Below are positions 50,521 to 58,384 of a stretch of DNA of 64,000 nt, in pieces. The position numbers were made by a program, and so were the translations under genes. Numbering within the stretch: the stretch's first letter is position 1; each line of letters begins with the position of its first letter. Source of the DNA: CAZMYM01 sp964620325 (lineage in GTDB: Bacteria; Bipolaricaulota; Bipolaricaulia; UBA7950; UBA9294); the NCBI GenBank assembly GCA_964620325.1, contig CAZUIM010000013.1, positions 12,304-76,303 of the forward strand. Direction: 5' to 3'. Below the pieces are notes generated by a model that made no database searches, was not told the DNA's origin, and saw only the letters and a program-made list of their open reading frames with translations.

Positions 50521-51693
50521 ATGACACGACGAACGGCGGCGCTCACGTTCAGTTTCATCGTCTGCTTGGGGCTGGCGGCTCAGGCCGTTCGCTGGTCTCC
50601 GAACGAACTCGACGTCGTGCAAGAGCCGGGCACGGTGGAGACGTACACGCTCCTTCTGATGAACGAGACCGACGAGCCGACTCAGGTCAACGTCTTCGTC
50701 TCCGATTGGCTGCGCGACGAGAACGGGCACAACGATCTGAGCGTCCCGCGAAACGGCGCACGGTGGATCCTCGAGCGGGCGTTCTCGGCCGGGGAGACGG
50801 TCGAGATTCGCTACACCGTCGGGCTCCCTGAGCGCGGCACGGTCGACGTGACCGGAACCTATCGCACGTGGTCTCCTCAGGTTGCCGGAGCGATCGCGGG
50901 CGACACCGGGTTCTTCCCGAATGGTTCGAGCGACGGCTCGGTCGTCCCGAGCGGGCGGGTCTCGGTGACGCGGGAGATCGTCATCGGCGAGGACCGGAAG
51001 GCAGCGAACGTTCTGCTGATCATCCGAGCGGCGACCGACTTTGCTGGACTGACGATCGAAGAGACGTTCTCACAGGGCGTCGACGTGATGAGTCTGGATG
51101 CGGCGGGCGGGCGGTTCGACACGATCAATCGGTCGAGTGCCGATTGGGTCGATGTGTCGCACGATGTGGTCAGCCTAGAGCCGAACGAATCCCGAGAGGT
51201 CGAACTCACGGTGAGGACGCCCGCGAGCTTCGCCGGGACGCACTGGTGCATCCTCCACGCCGAGAGTCAGGAGACGCAGGTGATCGGGGCGATCGCGGGA
51301 ACGCAGATTGTCAGTCGGCCGTCCGTCGGCCTGAAGGTCATGGTGACGGCGCCGGGGACGGAGATTCTGCGAGGCGAGGTTCTCTCCGTGTCGGTGATCG
51401 AGACGGCTCGGCTCGTCCTGAAGGCGAGATTCGCGAACACGGGGAACGTTCAACTGGTCGTGACCGCCGAGGCGGAAGTCGTCGATCAGAACGGTGCGTC
51501 GGTCGTTCGCCTCTCGTTCTCCGAGTTCGGCCGTGACTACTTCCGCATCCTGCCCGGCAGTACGAGGACGATCGAGATCGCCGACTTCGAGGACGCCGAC
51601 TCCCTGCCGCCGGGGATCTACCAAGCGATCGTCAGCTTCGATTTCGGCGGTGAGAGCGTCGTCGTCGGCGTGAAAGGGTTCCGGGTCAGGTAG
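50521..51693 (+). CDS. Exported chaperone-like or DUF916-like surface protein
   Basis: 390 residues with a signal peptide (about 5-22). The mature protein starts RWSPNELDVVQEPGTVETY and continues LLLMNETDEPTQVNVFVSDW, the pattern of immunoglobulin-like domains in periplasmic pilus chaperones and in DUF916 proteins that accompany WxL surface proteins. At least three beta domains fit the length. No C-terminal membrane anchor is seen. It lies between two proteins that share a domain, so a role in their folding, anchoring or assembly is likely but unproven. The start is ATG 50521 behind AAGGAAGGCGAAAGG. A 7-bp hairpin (50484-50503) lies between it and the preceding gene. Confidence 0.55.
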   Translation: MTRRTAALTFSFIVCLGLAAQAVRWSPNELDVVQEPGTVETYTLLLMNETDEPTQVNVFVSDWLRDENGHNDLSVPRNGARWILERAFSAGETVEIRYTVGLPERGTVDVTGTYRTWSPQVAGAIAGDTGFFPNGSSDGSVVPSGRVSVTREIVIGEDRKAANVLLIIRAATDFAGLTIEETFSQGVDVMSLDAAGGRFDTINRSSADWVDVSHDVVSLEPNESREVELTVRTPASFAGTHWCILHAESQETQVIGAIAGTQIVSRPSVGLKVMVTAPGTEILRGEVLSVSVIETARLVLKARFANTGNVQLVVTAEAEVVDQNGASVVRLSFSEFGRDYFRILPGSTRTIEIADFEDADSLPPGIYQAIVSFDFGGESVVVGVKGFRVR

Positions 51694-51848
51694 CTCGGGT
51701 CGATTCCGCGCGGCGTCGAACTCGGGCGTGACTCCTCGGCGTCCGAGCCTCCTTCGCAGCTTGTTCTATAGAAACCTCTCGGTCCCCTCGGCCCCCTGAC
51801 CTGATGTCTGTGCTCAGCAACTGTGAGGCACAATCCGTTTGTAGGTCA

Positions 51849-51925
51849 TTGACAAGTGAACCGAGGAGCGGGGGAGGCCCCGCAAGCAAGTCAAGGCAAT
51901 CACTGCAGCGGGCTGTCCGTTGCAG
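51849..51925 (+). promoter_or_regulatory. Structured segment ahead of the riboswitches
   Basis: Part of a 487-base stretch without genes (51694-52180). TTGAC (51849) pairs with GTCAA (51890) around a perfect hairpin GCGGGG-gagg-CCCCGC (51868-51883), followed by a 9-bp hairpin with one G-U pair (51903-51925). It is not a GEMM element and I do not recognise it. No clear promoter could be placed in 51694-51848. Confidence 0.35.
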
Positions 51926-51944
51926 CGAGCAATCATCCTCAGAG

Positions 51945-52031
51945 AGCATCTACCAAAGGCAAACCGTCCGAAAGGGCGGGACGCAAAGCTTCGGACCTTC
52001 AAGGCAGCGCTCTTTGCACGAGCACTGTGAC
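51945..52031 (+). promoter_or_regulatory. Cyclic di-GMP-I riboswitch (GEMM), first of two
   Basis: Contains the two conserved blocks of the class: GGCAAACC (about 51958-51965) and GGGACGCAAAGC (51978-51989), joined by the stem CCGTCC-GAAA-GGGCGG with a GNRA tetraloop. The second helix can be drawn as CAG/CTG plus GCTC/GAGC. GEMM-I riboswitches bind the second messenger c-di-GMP and often control adhesin, pilus or secreted-protein genes. Confidence 0.9.
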
Positions 52032-52118
52032 AAGGGCAAACCGGGGGCGACCCCGAGACGCAAAGCTTCGGATCTGGGCCCGAGCCAATCACTCGATGTC
52101 CAGATGGCCGAGCCGCCG
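52032..52118 (+). promoter_or_regulatory. Cyclic di-GMP-I riboswitch (GEMM), second of two
   Basis: Again GGGCAAACC and GAGACGCAAAGC, joined by CCGGGG-GCGA-CCCCG with a GNRA loop. The second helix is ATCTGG (52072-52077) with CCAGAT (52100-52105) plus an inner CGAG/CTCG. Fewer than 65 bases remain to the start codon of the gene at 52181; a stem of GCCGCC with GGTGGC may be part of the expression platform. Tandem copies are known to sharpen the response. Confidence 0.9.
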
Positions 52119-52180
52119 CAGCGCCTGATGGTGGCCGGGCCGCTAGATGCGCTCGACTCAAACCATTAGGAGGTGCTTTC

Positions 52181-52654
52181 GTGAGGATGCTCAAGAACAT
52201 CGGTATGTTGCTGTTGGTTTCAGGATTGGTACTGGGTCTGGCCGTCGGAGTGGCCGCCAAGGACACGAGCGAGGCGTCGGCGAGTGTCAACGCGTCGTTC
52301 GAGATCCCGTCGTGGATCTCCTTGGCCGTCGTCGGAAACGGCGACGTCAGCTTCGGTGAGATCGCGGGCGGCGGGGGATACGTCGGCAACCGCGAGACCG
52401 AGCTCCGGGTTCTCAGCACAACGAGCTGGGCACTGGCCAGCACGATCCTCTGGTCGGAGTCGCAGCTTCCCGACGGCGCGAGCCAGTCGATCATCGAGAG
52501 GGCTCTCGACCTCTCGTTCGACAAGGAAGGCGGGTCGTGGGGACTGCACCACGTCAAGGTTTCGTACACAATGGAACTCGAAGACGAAGACGTCGCGGAT
52601 CTGCCGGTCGGCCAGTACAACTTGGTCATCCAGTACACTGCGACGACTGACTAG
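52181..52654 (+). CDS. Small exported beta-rich protein under c-di-GMP riboswitch control
   Basis: 157 residues: a signal peptide (cleavage near AVGVAA) and one beta-rich domain with FEIPSWISLAVV, GNGDVSFGEI, RALDLSFD and YTMELEDEDVADLPVGQY. The same domain forms the C-terminal half of the protein at 49693. Start is GTG 52181, seven bases after GGAGG; ATG 52187 is less well spaced. Its small size, single domain and own riboswitch suit a major surface-layer or fibre subunit, although no family was recognised. A strong hairpin follows. Confidence 0.65.
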   Translation: MRMLKNIGMLLLVSGLVLGLAVGVAAKDTSEASASVNASFEIPSWISLAVVGNGDVSFGEIAGGGGYVGNRETELRVLSTTSWALASTILWSESQLPDGASQSIIERALDLSFDKEGGSWGLHHVKVSYTMELEDEDVADLPVGQYNLVIQYTATTD

Positions 52655-52683
52655 ATTGCCAGCGGCGCATGCCACAGCATGAT

Positions 52684-52711
52684 CGGCGAGGGGGCTTCGG
52701 CCCCCTCGCCG
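52684..52711 (+). terminator. Strong hairpin after the riboswitch-controlled gene
   Basis: Perfect 12-bp GC-rich stem closed by a TTCG tetraloop. There is no T-run, so it may act as a 3' stabilizer or with a protein factor. Confidence 0.6.
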
Positions 52712-52808
52712 CCCTGAAATCCTCGGTTCATGACCTGTCAAGGTTGCCCCTCTTCTCACACGGTCTCGCACTCGGTGTCGATTGAGTCCGGTCGGTGATT
52801 CTCTCGTC

Positions 52809-52837
52809 TTGTCCGGGCGTGCGCAGTGCGCTAGGCT
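52809..52837 (+). promoter_or_regulatory. Promoter of the alkyltransferase-like gene
   Basis: TTGTCC and TAGGCT with a 17-base spacer; start codon 30 bases later behind AAGGAGG. Confidence 0.65.
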
Positions 52838-52866
52838 CGAACTGCGCCAACGTGAAGGAGGTCTCC

Positions 52867-53193
52867 GTGGAGGCGAATCTCTATGATCGGATCTACGAAG
52901 TGGTCCGGCAGATTCCGGTGGGAAGCGTAGCGACGTACGGACAGATCGCTCGCCTCGCGGGGATCCCGAAAGGGGCACGTCAGGTCGGCTACGCGATGGC
53001 CGCCCTAGGGCGTGGGCGCCCTCGTTCGGGAATCCCGTGGCACCGGGTCGTCAATGCGAAGGGCGAGTCGAGCATCGGCGGGGAACAGATCTCCCGTCTC
53101 GAGGCCGAGGGGGTCGGATTCGACGAACGCGGCCGAATCGACCTGTCCCTGTTCGGATGGCGCGAGGCGGAGGAGGTGGACCTGTTCGAATGA
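52867..53193 (+). CDS. Alkyltransferase-like protein (ATL)
   Basis: 108 residues, the DNA-binding domain of O6-alkylguanine-DNA alkyltransferase. The active-site PCHRV of true methyltransferases reads PWHRV (Trp58), so it cannot accept an alkyl group. ATL proteins bind O6-alkylguanine, flip it out and recruit nucleotide excision repair. The Tyr of VATYGQIA and the Arg of GARQVGYAM used in flipping are kept. Start is GTG 52867 behind AAGGAGG. It overlaps the next gene by four bases (ATGA). Confidence 0.9.
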   Translation: MEANLYDRIYEVVRQIPVGSVATYGQIARLAGIPKGARQVGYAMAALGRGRPRSGIPWHRVVNAKGESSIGGEQISRLEAEGVGFDERGRIDLSLFGWREAEEVDLFE

Positions 53194-53855
53194 CCCGAAG
53201 ATGCGGAAGATCTGTGCTTGTAGGTGGGATCATCGCTGCGTCCGTCGCGCTCCTTCTCGGATGCCTCGGGCCGATCGAGCGGCCGGTCGCCGACTTCACT
53301 TGGTGTCCGGAGGGGAGCGAAGGACGACTCGACTACTGGTTCCGATCGACGTCGACGACCGTCGATGGCGCGACGATGGAACGGCTCGTGTGGGAGTTCG
53401 ACGACGAGTCGCCCCCGCGTGATGGAGCGGCAGAAATCGTCCATCGGTTCGATGTCGAAGGGGAGTACCGCGTTACCCTGACCGTGACCGACAGCCGCGG
53501 GATCTCGGGGACGATGACCAAGGCGGTTCCCGTCTCGATGGCGGCATTCGTTCACTCCACTTGGCAATTGACGCTCGGCTACCCGCCGACCGTCTCCGGG
53601 ATCGTCGAGAATCGGTGCAGCGAGCGCCTCGACGAGGTGGTCATCCGAGCCAAGTTCTACGATGTGGACGGCCTGAGACTGACCGACGGGACGTTCGTCG
53701 TTCGCGACCTCGACCCCGGAGAGGAGGCGGTGTTTGCCGTTCGCGCGAGCGAATTCAAGCCCCGGATCTTCTGCGCGACCGTCGAGGTGGGATCGTTCGT
53801 GGCGGAGTGTGCCCCAACCTGGGGCCCGGTTCCGCTCGATCTGAGGCGCGAGTGA
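53190..53855 (+). CDS. PKD-domain lipoprotein
   Basis: 221 residues. Signal peptide with lipobox LLLGC (lipidated). A PKD-like domain covers about 30-115 (LVWEFDDESP and EGEYRVTLTVTDSRG), followed by a second beta domain of about 90 residues (TVSGIVENRCSERLDEVVI, PGEEAVFAV), which looks like a FxLYD-type exported domain. Translationally coupled to the ATL gene, although no functional link is obvious. Confidence 0.75.
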   Translation: MTRRCGRSVLVGGIIAASVALLLGCLGPIERPVADFTWCPEGSEGRLDYWFRSTSTTVDGATMERLVWEFDDESPPRDGAAEIVHRFDVEGEYRVTLTVTDSRGISGTMTKAVPVSMAAFVHSTWQLTLGYPPTVSGIVENRCSERLDEVVIRAKFYDVDGLRLTDGTFVVRDLDPGEEAVFAVRASEFKPRIFCATVEVGSFVAECAPTWGPVPLDLRRE

Positions 53856-53880
53856 CCGTCGCCCACCTCCAGACGGAGGG

Positions 53881-54894
53881 CTAGGCCGAGAACGCGGCGT
53901 CGATCCGATCGCGGAGTGACGTCTTCAGGCCGTCGGAGCAGAACGCGGCATCGACGCTGTTCGCCAGAACCGTTCGCACGACGTCCCGGTCGAGCGAGAA
54001 TGCGGCGACGACGCGGTCGAACTCGTGCGTCAGATCGACCTGCGACATCAGGCGGTTGTCGGTGTTGATGCTGATCGGGATCCCGAGCTCGATGTATCGT
54101 CCGATCGGATGATCGGAGTAGTCGGCGATGAACGACGAGGTCTGGAGATTGCTCGTCGGGCAGATCTCGAGGTGCACGCCCGATTCTCGAACTCGCTTCT
54201 CAGTCTGAGGATCCTCGAACAGATGGACACCGTGGCCGATCCGTTCCGCACCGAGGTCGAGGGCTTCTCGGATCTGCTCCGGGCAGCACGCCTCTCCCGC
54301 GTGAATCGTCAGATGGACCCCGGCGGCGTGGACGAAATCGAGCGTCGCTCGGTGCAACAGCGGCGGGAAGAGCCGCTCGGGACCGGCGAGGTCGAATCCG
54401 ACGACGCCGCTGCCGGAGAACTGCGCCGTCAGTTGTGCGACCTCCATCGATCGTTCGGTTGGTTCCTGCTTCAGCGCGGTCAGGATCAAGCCGGTTCGAA
54501 TCGGGTGATCGGCCTCGGCCTGCCGCATCCCGGCCAAGACGGCGCTGACGACGTCGCGCGGCTTCAGCCCGGCCTCGGTGTGGAGGAGAGGGGCGAACCG
54601 AATCTCGATGTAGCCGATGTTCTCGGCGGCGGCGTCTTCGCACAGCTCGCGCGCCACGCGTTCGAGCGCCCCTTCGTCCTGGAGGAGGCGGATCGTCACC
54701 TCGAACGCATCGAGATAGCCTTCGAGCGTTCCTCGTCTCGGAAGCGTGACCGCCTTGATCGGGTCGAATCCACGGGGGAATTGGCGATCGGCCGGAAGCC
54801 TCTTGGCGAGTTCTCGCACGGTCTTCGCACGAAGGGACCCGTCGAGGTGCACGTGAAGCTCGATCTTCGGGAGGCTTCGGAGCCAGGATTTCAT
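53881..54894 (-). CDS. Adenosine deaminase family protein
   Basis: 337 residues. Zn ligands and active-site motifs ELHVHLDGS, HAGE, GHGVHL, CPTSN and NTDN are all present. It converts adenosine (or a related aminopurine; some relatives act on adenine or aminofutalosine) to the deaminated form in purine salvage. The start codon lies six bases behind a -10 box with no ribosome binding site, so the mRNA is predicted to be fully leaderless. Confidence 0.88.
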   Translation of the reverse strand: MKSWLRSLPKIELHVHLDGSLRAKTVRELAKRLPADRQFPRGFDPIKAVTLPRRGTLEGYLDAFEVTIRLLQDEGALERVARELCEDAAAENIGYIEIRFAPLLHTEAGLKPRDVVSAVLAGMRQAEADHPIRTGLILTALKQEPTERSMEVAQLTAQFSGSGVVGFDLAGPERLFPPLLHRATLDFVHAAGVHLTIHAGEACCPEQIREALDLGAERIGHGVHLFEDPQTEKRVRESGVHLEICPTSNLQTSSFIADYSDHPIGRYIELGIPISINTDNRLMSQVDLTHEFDRVVAAFSLDRDVVRTVLANSVDAAFCSDGLKTSLRDRIDAAFSA

Positions 54895-54900
54895 GAGGAG

Positions 54901-54930
54901 AATCTACTCCGTCGGACAGCGGTTCAGCAA
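54901..54930 (-). promoter_or_regulatory. Promoter of the adenosine deaminase gene, leaderless
   Basis: On the minus strand TTGCTG and TAGATT with an 18-base spacer. Six bases then lead to the ATG, so the expected +1 is the A of the start codon. Confidence 0.65.
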
Positions 54931-54955
54931 GGACGCCGCGGGCGGCGAGGAGCGC

Positions 54956-55243
54956 TCACATCTTCGTCTTCGCAGATGCAACCTTGGCGATCAGTCGGTC
55001 GTCCCTTCCCTTCCGATCGTCGATCTTGATTGAGATCGAGACCCGATCGGCGTCTTGCATCAGTCGATCCCGGCAGGCCTTGATCACAGACATGATCTCG
55101 GTCCAGGATCCTTCGAGGTTCGTCCCCATGGCGTGGTATTCGTGCGGTAGCCCGGACGCTTCGATGATCTTCAACGCCTCGGCGACCGGGCCACTCAGGC
55201 TTTGGCCCGCGCCGAGCGGGACGATCGAGAACTCCGCGATCAT
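54956..55243 (-). CDS. MTH1187-family thiamine-binding protein
   Basis: 95 residues, ferredoxin-like fold of the MTH1187/YkoF-like family (DUF77). The opening MIAEFSIVPLGAGQSLS and the YHAMGTNLEG segment are typical. Some members bind thiamine or hydroxymethylpyrimidine. Start behind AGGGAGG. It is the last gene of a three-gene minus-strand operon with two metallophosphoesterases. YjbQ, also linked to thiamine phosphate, is at 63393 but not nearby. Confidence 0.82.
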   Translation of the reverse strand: MIAEFSIVPLGAGQSLSGPVAEALKIIEASGLPHEYHAMGTNLEGSWTEIMSVIKACRDRLMQDADRVSISIKIDDRKGRDDRLIAKVASAKTKM

Positions 55244-55258
55244 AGGTCTTTCCTCCCT

Positions 55259-56158
55259 TCAACGGGCGGTCGTGTATTCGAGTGTGTAGCTCGCTTGGTC
55301 GCCCTCGCCAAGGATTGTGATCGTCCGTGCATTCGGATCGAGGGAGATCGAAGCCCAGGACGGTGGCGTCCCCTGATCGACCAACGCTTCGAACGTCACG
55401 TAGTGAATCCCGTCCAGGACGTGGTATGCGTTGTCGTGGTCGTGCCCCTGGAAGACGGCGATGACGTCGCCGTCTTCCGTCAGGGCGGCCTGCACTTCAG
55501 ACTGGTTGGTGATGAGCGGTCGTCCCCATTCCTCGATGTGCTCGTCGAGCATCTGATGGACGAGAACGATCGTCGGGAGAGCGGAGGCGCCGAGGTCGGC
55601 GTGCAGCCACTCCATCTCTTCGGGCGGGACGAACCCGGCGACACCCGTGTAGGTGTGCGCGAGATCCGAGCCGTCTTCGGCGAACTGAACGTCGAGCGCG
55701 ACAAAGTGGAACGCCCCCGCGTCGAAGCTGTAGTAGGTCGCGTCGATCCCGAGGACCTCGCGGTAGGTCGCCTTGTCGAGGTTGTAGACGTCGTGGTTTC
55801 CAATCACGTGGTATCTCGGGCCCTCGAAGGCGGCGTAGAGCCCGTCGGTCCAGGCGAGAACGTCGGGGATTCGCTCCGGCTCGCCGGGCGAGATGCCGAA
55901 GACGACCCACCCGTTGACGAAATCCCCCAGTTCGACCACGAAGTCGGCCCCCCATTCGTTCATCGCTGTCGTGAAGTCGGTCAGCCGTTCCTCGGTGTGG
56001 GTCATCCACTTCCGTTCGGGGACCGAATCGAGATCGTGCGCGTGAAGGTCGGTGATCAGGCCGAATCGAACGACGTCACCTCCGGGGGCTCTCGGGGCGA
56101 CACCGCCGATGAGGACGGCGAGCGTGAGAAGGACGATCGCGGAGCATCGGTGCGGCAT
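55259..56158 (-). CDS. Exported metallophosphoesterase
   Basis: 299 residues with a cleavable-looking signal peptide (1-26, no lipobox). Calcineurin-like phosphoesterase metal motifs are LITDLHAHD, LGDFVNG, GNHDVYN and GHDHDN. Substrate unknown. About 45 bases downstream of a paralogous gene at 56204, with which it shares order of motifs and length; probably the product of a tandem duplication. Confidence 0.85.
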   Translation of the reverse strand: MPHRCSAIVLLTLAVLIGGVAPRAPGGDVVRFGLITDLHAHDLDSVPERKWMTHTEERLTDFTTAMNEWGADFVVELGDFVNGWVVFGISPGEPERIPDVLAWTDGLYAAFEGPRYHVIGNHDVYNLDKATYREVLGIDATYYSFDAGAFHFVALDVQFAEDGSDLAHTYTGVAGFVPPEEMEWLHADLGASALPTIVLVHQMLDEHIEEWGRPLITNQSEVQAALTEDGDVIAVFQGHDHDNAYHVLDGIHYVTFEALVDQGTPPSWASISLDPNARTITILGEGDQASYTLEYTTAR

Positions 56159-56203
56159 GGTTCCTCCCTCGCGGGGCTTCGGATGCGTTCGGGCGCGCCC
56201 CCG

Positions 56204-57097
56204 CTAGTACTCGAGCTCCCAGTCGCTCTGCCCGCCGACTCCATCGATGACGATCGTTCGACTCGATGGATCGAGAGTCACCTCGGCCCACGCCGGGGGT
56301 GTCGGGTCGGTGTGATCGACCATGGCGGCGAACGTCACGTAGTGAATGCCGTCGATTCTCGTGTATCGATTCTCGTGATCGTGCCCCTGGAAGACGGCGA
56401 CGACGGCGCCTGATGCACCCAGCAGCTGCCGCACCTCGGCGTTGTTGACGACGGGCGGCCCGCCGGCCGTGGCGTCGGACTCCGAATCGAACGGCTGGTG
56501 GACGCAGACGATCGTCGGGAGGTCCGTCCCGGCGAGATCTTCTGTGAGCCAGTCGAGTTCGTGTCGGGGGATCCTGCACTTGACGCGCATGAAGACGTGG
56601 TCGTAGTCGTCCTCGCCGGGATGATTGTACTCCGCGTCCAGAATGACGAAGTGGAAGCCGCTCAGATCGAAGCTGTAGTAGGTGTCGTCCCGCTCGACGG
56701 CGGCGAGGAACTCCGCCTTCGAGAGGTTGTACAGGTCGTGATTGCCGAGCACGTAGTGGATCGGGCCGTCGAACGTCGAGAGAAGAGAGACGGCGTCGTC
56801 GAGCAGACCGGCGATTCGAGTCGTGTCCCCCGGCGCCGCACCCATCACGAACGCACCGTTGATCAGGTCCCCGAGTTCGATGATCGCGTCGGCCGGCCAG
56901 TCGTTCATCGCGTCGACGAACGAGGTCAGCCGCTCGGCGTAGTTGGTCATCACCTTCTCTTCGGGGGGAGAGTCGGTGTCGTGGGCGTGAGTGTCCGCAA
57001 TGATCCCGATTCGGACGGGATCGGAACCGACCGCGAGACAGCCGGCGACGAGCAGAACGGTCGCCGCGACGGCGATCGAAAGGAACCTTCTTCTCAT
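56204..57097 (-). CDS. Metallophosphoesterase lipoprotein
   Basis: 297 residues, paralogue of the protein at 55259. The signal peptide ends in a lipobox (LLVAGC), so this copy is membrane-anchored while the other is not. Motifs IIADTHAHD, LGDLINGA, GNHDLYN and GHDHEN. Start ATG 57097 behind GGGAGG; a longer frame from 57220 passes through the promoter and was rejected. First gene of the operon. Confidence 0.87.
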   Translation of the reverse strand: MRRRFLSIAVAATVLLVAGCLAVGSDPVRIGIIADTHAHDTDSPPEEKVMTNYAERLTSFVDAMNDWPADAIIELGDLINGAFVMGAAPGDTTRIAGLLDDAVSLLSTFDGPIHYVLGNHDLYNLSKAEFLAAVERDDTYYSFDLSGFHFVILDAEYNHPGEDDYDHVFMRVKCRIPRHELDWLTEDLAGTDLPTIVCVHQPFDSESDATAGGPPVVNNAEVRQLLGASGAVVAVFQGHDHENRYTRIDGIHYVTFAAMVDHTDPTPPAWAEVTLDPSSRTIVIDGVGGQSDWELEY

Positions 57098-57129
57098 GAC
57101 AACCTCCCGGATCGGTGGAGCGTGGCGAG

Positions 57130-57158
57130 AGCCTAGCAGGCGTCGCTCTTTGGGGCAA
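57130..57158 (-). promoter_or_regulatory. Promoter of the metallophosphoesterase operon
   Basis: On the minus strand TTGCCC and TAGGCT with a 17-base spacer. It is divergent from, and just beside, the promoter of the gene at 57219. Confidence 0.7.
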
Positions 57159-57161
57159 GGG

Positions 57162-57190
57162 TTGAGTTGCAGCGGCCGGGAGGCTAGGGT
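57162..57190 (+). promoter_or_regulatory. Promoter of the deoxyribosyltransferase-like gene
   Basis: TTGAGT and TAGGGT with a 17-base spacer; start codon 29 bases later behind GAGGGAGG. Confidence 0.5.
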
Positions 57191-57218
57191 GAGCTCGGTG
57201 CGGACGAGGGAGGCTGAC

Positions 57219-57677
57219 ATGGGCGATCGACGGCCGAAGGTCTACGTTTCCGGTGCGCTCAATGCGGCGGCGAACATCGTGAAGTCGAAGCGGTTCTACC
57301 TGAAGGTGGGGGAGGTCTGCGTCGAAGCGGGCTTCGATCCGTACGTTCCCCACACGATGGGGACCGATCCGATCGACAATCCGGAAGTCACACCCGAGGA
57401 GGTCTATCGCCGCGATATGGAGGCGGTCGCCTCGTCGGATCTGGTCGTCGCCTACGTCGGGGAGCCGTCCCTCGGTGTCGGGGCGGAGGTCGAGCGTGCC
57501 GCCGCCCGTGGGATCGATGTCATCCTGCTGTACGAGGAGGGCCGCCCGATCAGTCGGCTGACGCGCGGTTGTCCCGCGGTGGTGGCGACGGTGACCGCTG
57601 AAGACGCGCGAGGGCTTCCTGAGGCTCTCCGGTCGGTGCTTCGTGCCTGGCGCGTGCGATCGGCTCTGGGAACGTGA
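57219..57677 (+). CDS. Nucleoside 2-deoxyribosyltransferase-like protein
   Basis: 152 residues. The opening KVYVSGALNA, the YRRDMEAVASSDLVVAYVGEPSLGVGAEVERA stretch (two separate segments: a nucleotide-binding Asp region and the catalytic Glu in GVGAEVE) and a Rossmann-like pattern match the NDT/RCL (DNPH1) family, which cleaves or exchanges the N-glycosidic bond of deoxynucleosides or deoxynucleotides. Start ATG 57219 behind GAGGGAGG. Single gene. Confidence 0.72.
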   Translation: MGDRRPKVYVSGALNAAANIVKSKRFYLKVGEVCVEAGFDPYVPHTMGTDPIDNPEVTPEEVYRRDMEAVASSDLVVAYVGEPSLGVGAEVERAAARGIDVILLYEEGRPISRLTRGCPAVVATVTAEDARGLPEALRSVLRAWRVRSALGT

Positions 57678-57727
57678 TCGTGTGACGGCCGATCGGACGA
57701 CGAAGACGACGCTCCGCGGCGAACGGT

Positions 57728-58384
57728 CTAGGATCTTCTCGCAAGCGCGTTGTCGACCATCGCCGTGGCGATTCTGCTGAGGACCTCGGTGGCCAGGTCG
57801 CTCTCGCGACGGAGAAGGCCGAGGAACGCCTCGTGCGCTTCGATCCCGCTCGTCCGATCCTCGGAGGCGGACTGCGAGATCTCTCTGTAATCCTCCGTGT
57901 CGACACGCTCGAACTGCGTGTACAGGTCGACGTACGTCGCCGCGTCGGGTGATCGGTCGATCTCTCGCTCGATCAGCGGTCGCCAGAGGGCGGTCTCCGA
58001 CTCGCCGGTCTCCGGGCTGTCCGATGCGTGGGCCACGTTCACCCCGCCGACGATGCCAAACCGTCCTCGTATCGAATCCGAGTCGGCCTGTTCGGGGAAG
58101 GTGGCTCCGAGGAGGGACCGGATTTGCCCGATGGTGTCGCGTCCTCGGAGGATCGCGGCGACGACGGGGCCGGCGCTGACGAACTGCACGAGCCAGGGGA
58201 AGAACGGCTTCCCCCGATGGACGGCGTAGTGCGATTCGGCGAGAAACGACCTCGAGGGGCGGAGTTGACAGAACGCATCCACGTCGACGTCCAGCTGCAG
58301 CAGTCGAGAGACGACGCTCGCTCCGACGGACCGCCTCGCCGTTCCGTCCGGCTTCAGGAAGAAGAGAGCCGTCTCTCGGTTCAA
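57728..58384 (-). CDS. ndk: Nucleoside diphosphate kinase with C-terminal extension
   Basis: 218 residues, about 70 more than usual. KPDGTARR near the start, HYAVHRGKPFF and NVAHASDSPE with the phospho-histidine at 119 identify the NDK fold. The last roughly 90 residues are helical and acidic and are not part of normal NDK. TTG start overlaps the iorB stop (TTGA), preceded by AAGGAGG. Its place behind iorAB is unusual. Confidence 0.87.
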   Translation of the reverse strand: MNRETALFFLKPDGTARRSVGASVVSRLLQLDVDVDAFCQLRPSRSFLAESHYAVHRGKPFFPWLVQFVSAGPVVAAILRGRDTIGQIRSLLGATFPEQADSDSIRGRFGIVGGVNVAHASDSPETGESETALWRPLIEREIDRSPDAATYVDLYTQFERVDTEDYREISQSASEDRTSGIEAHEAFLGLLRRESDLATEVLSRIATAMVDNALARRS

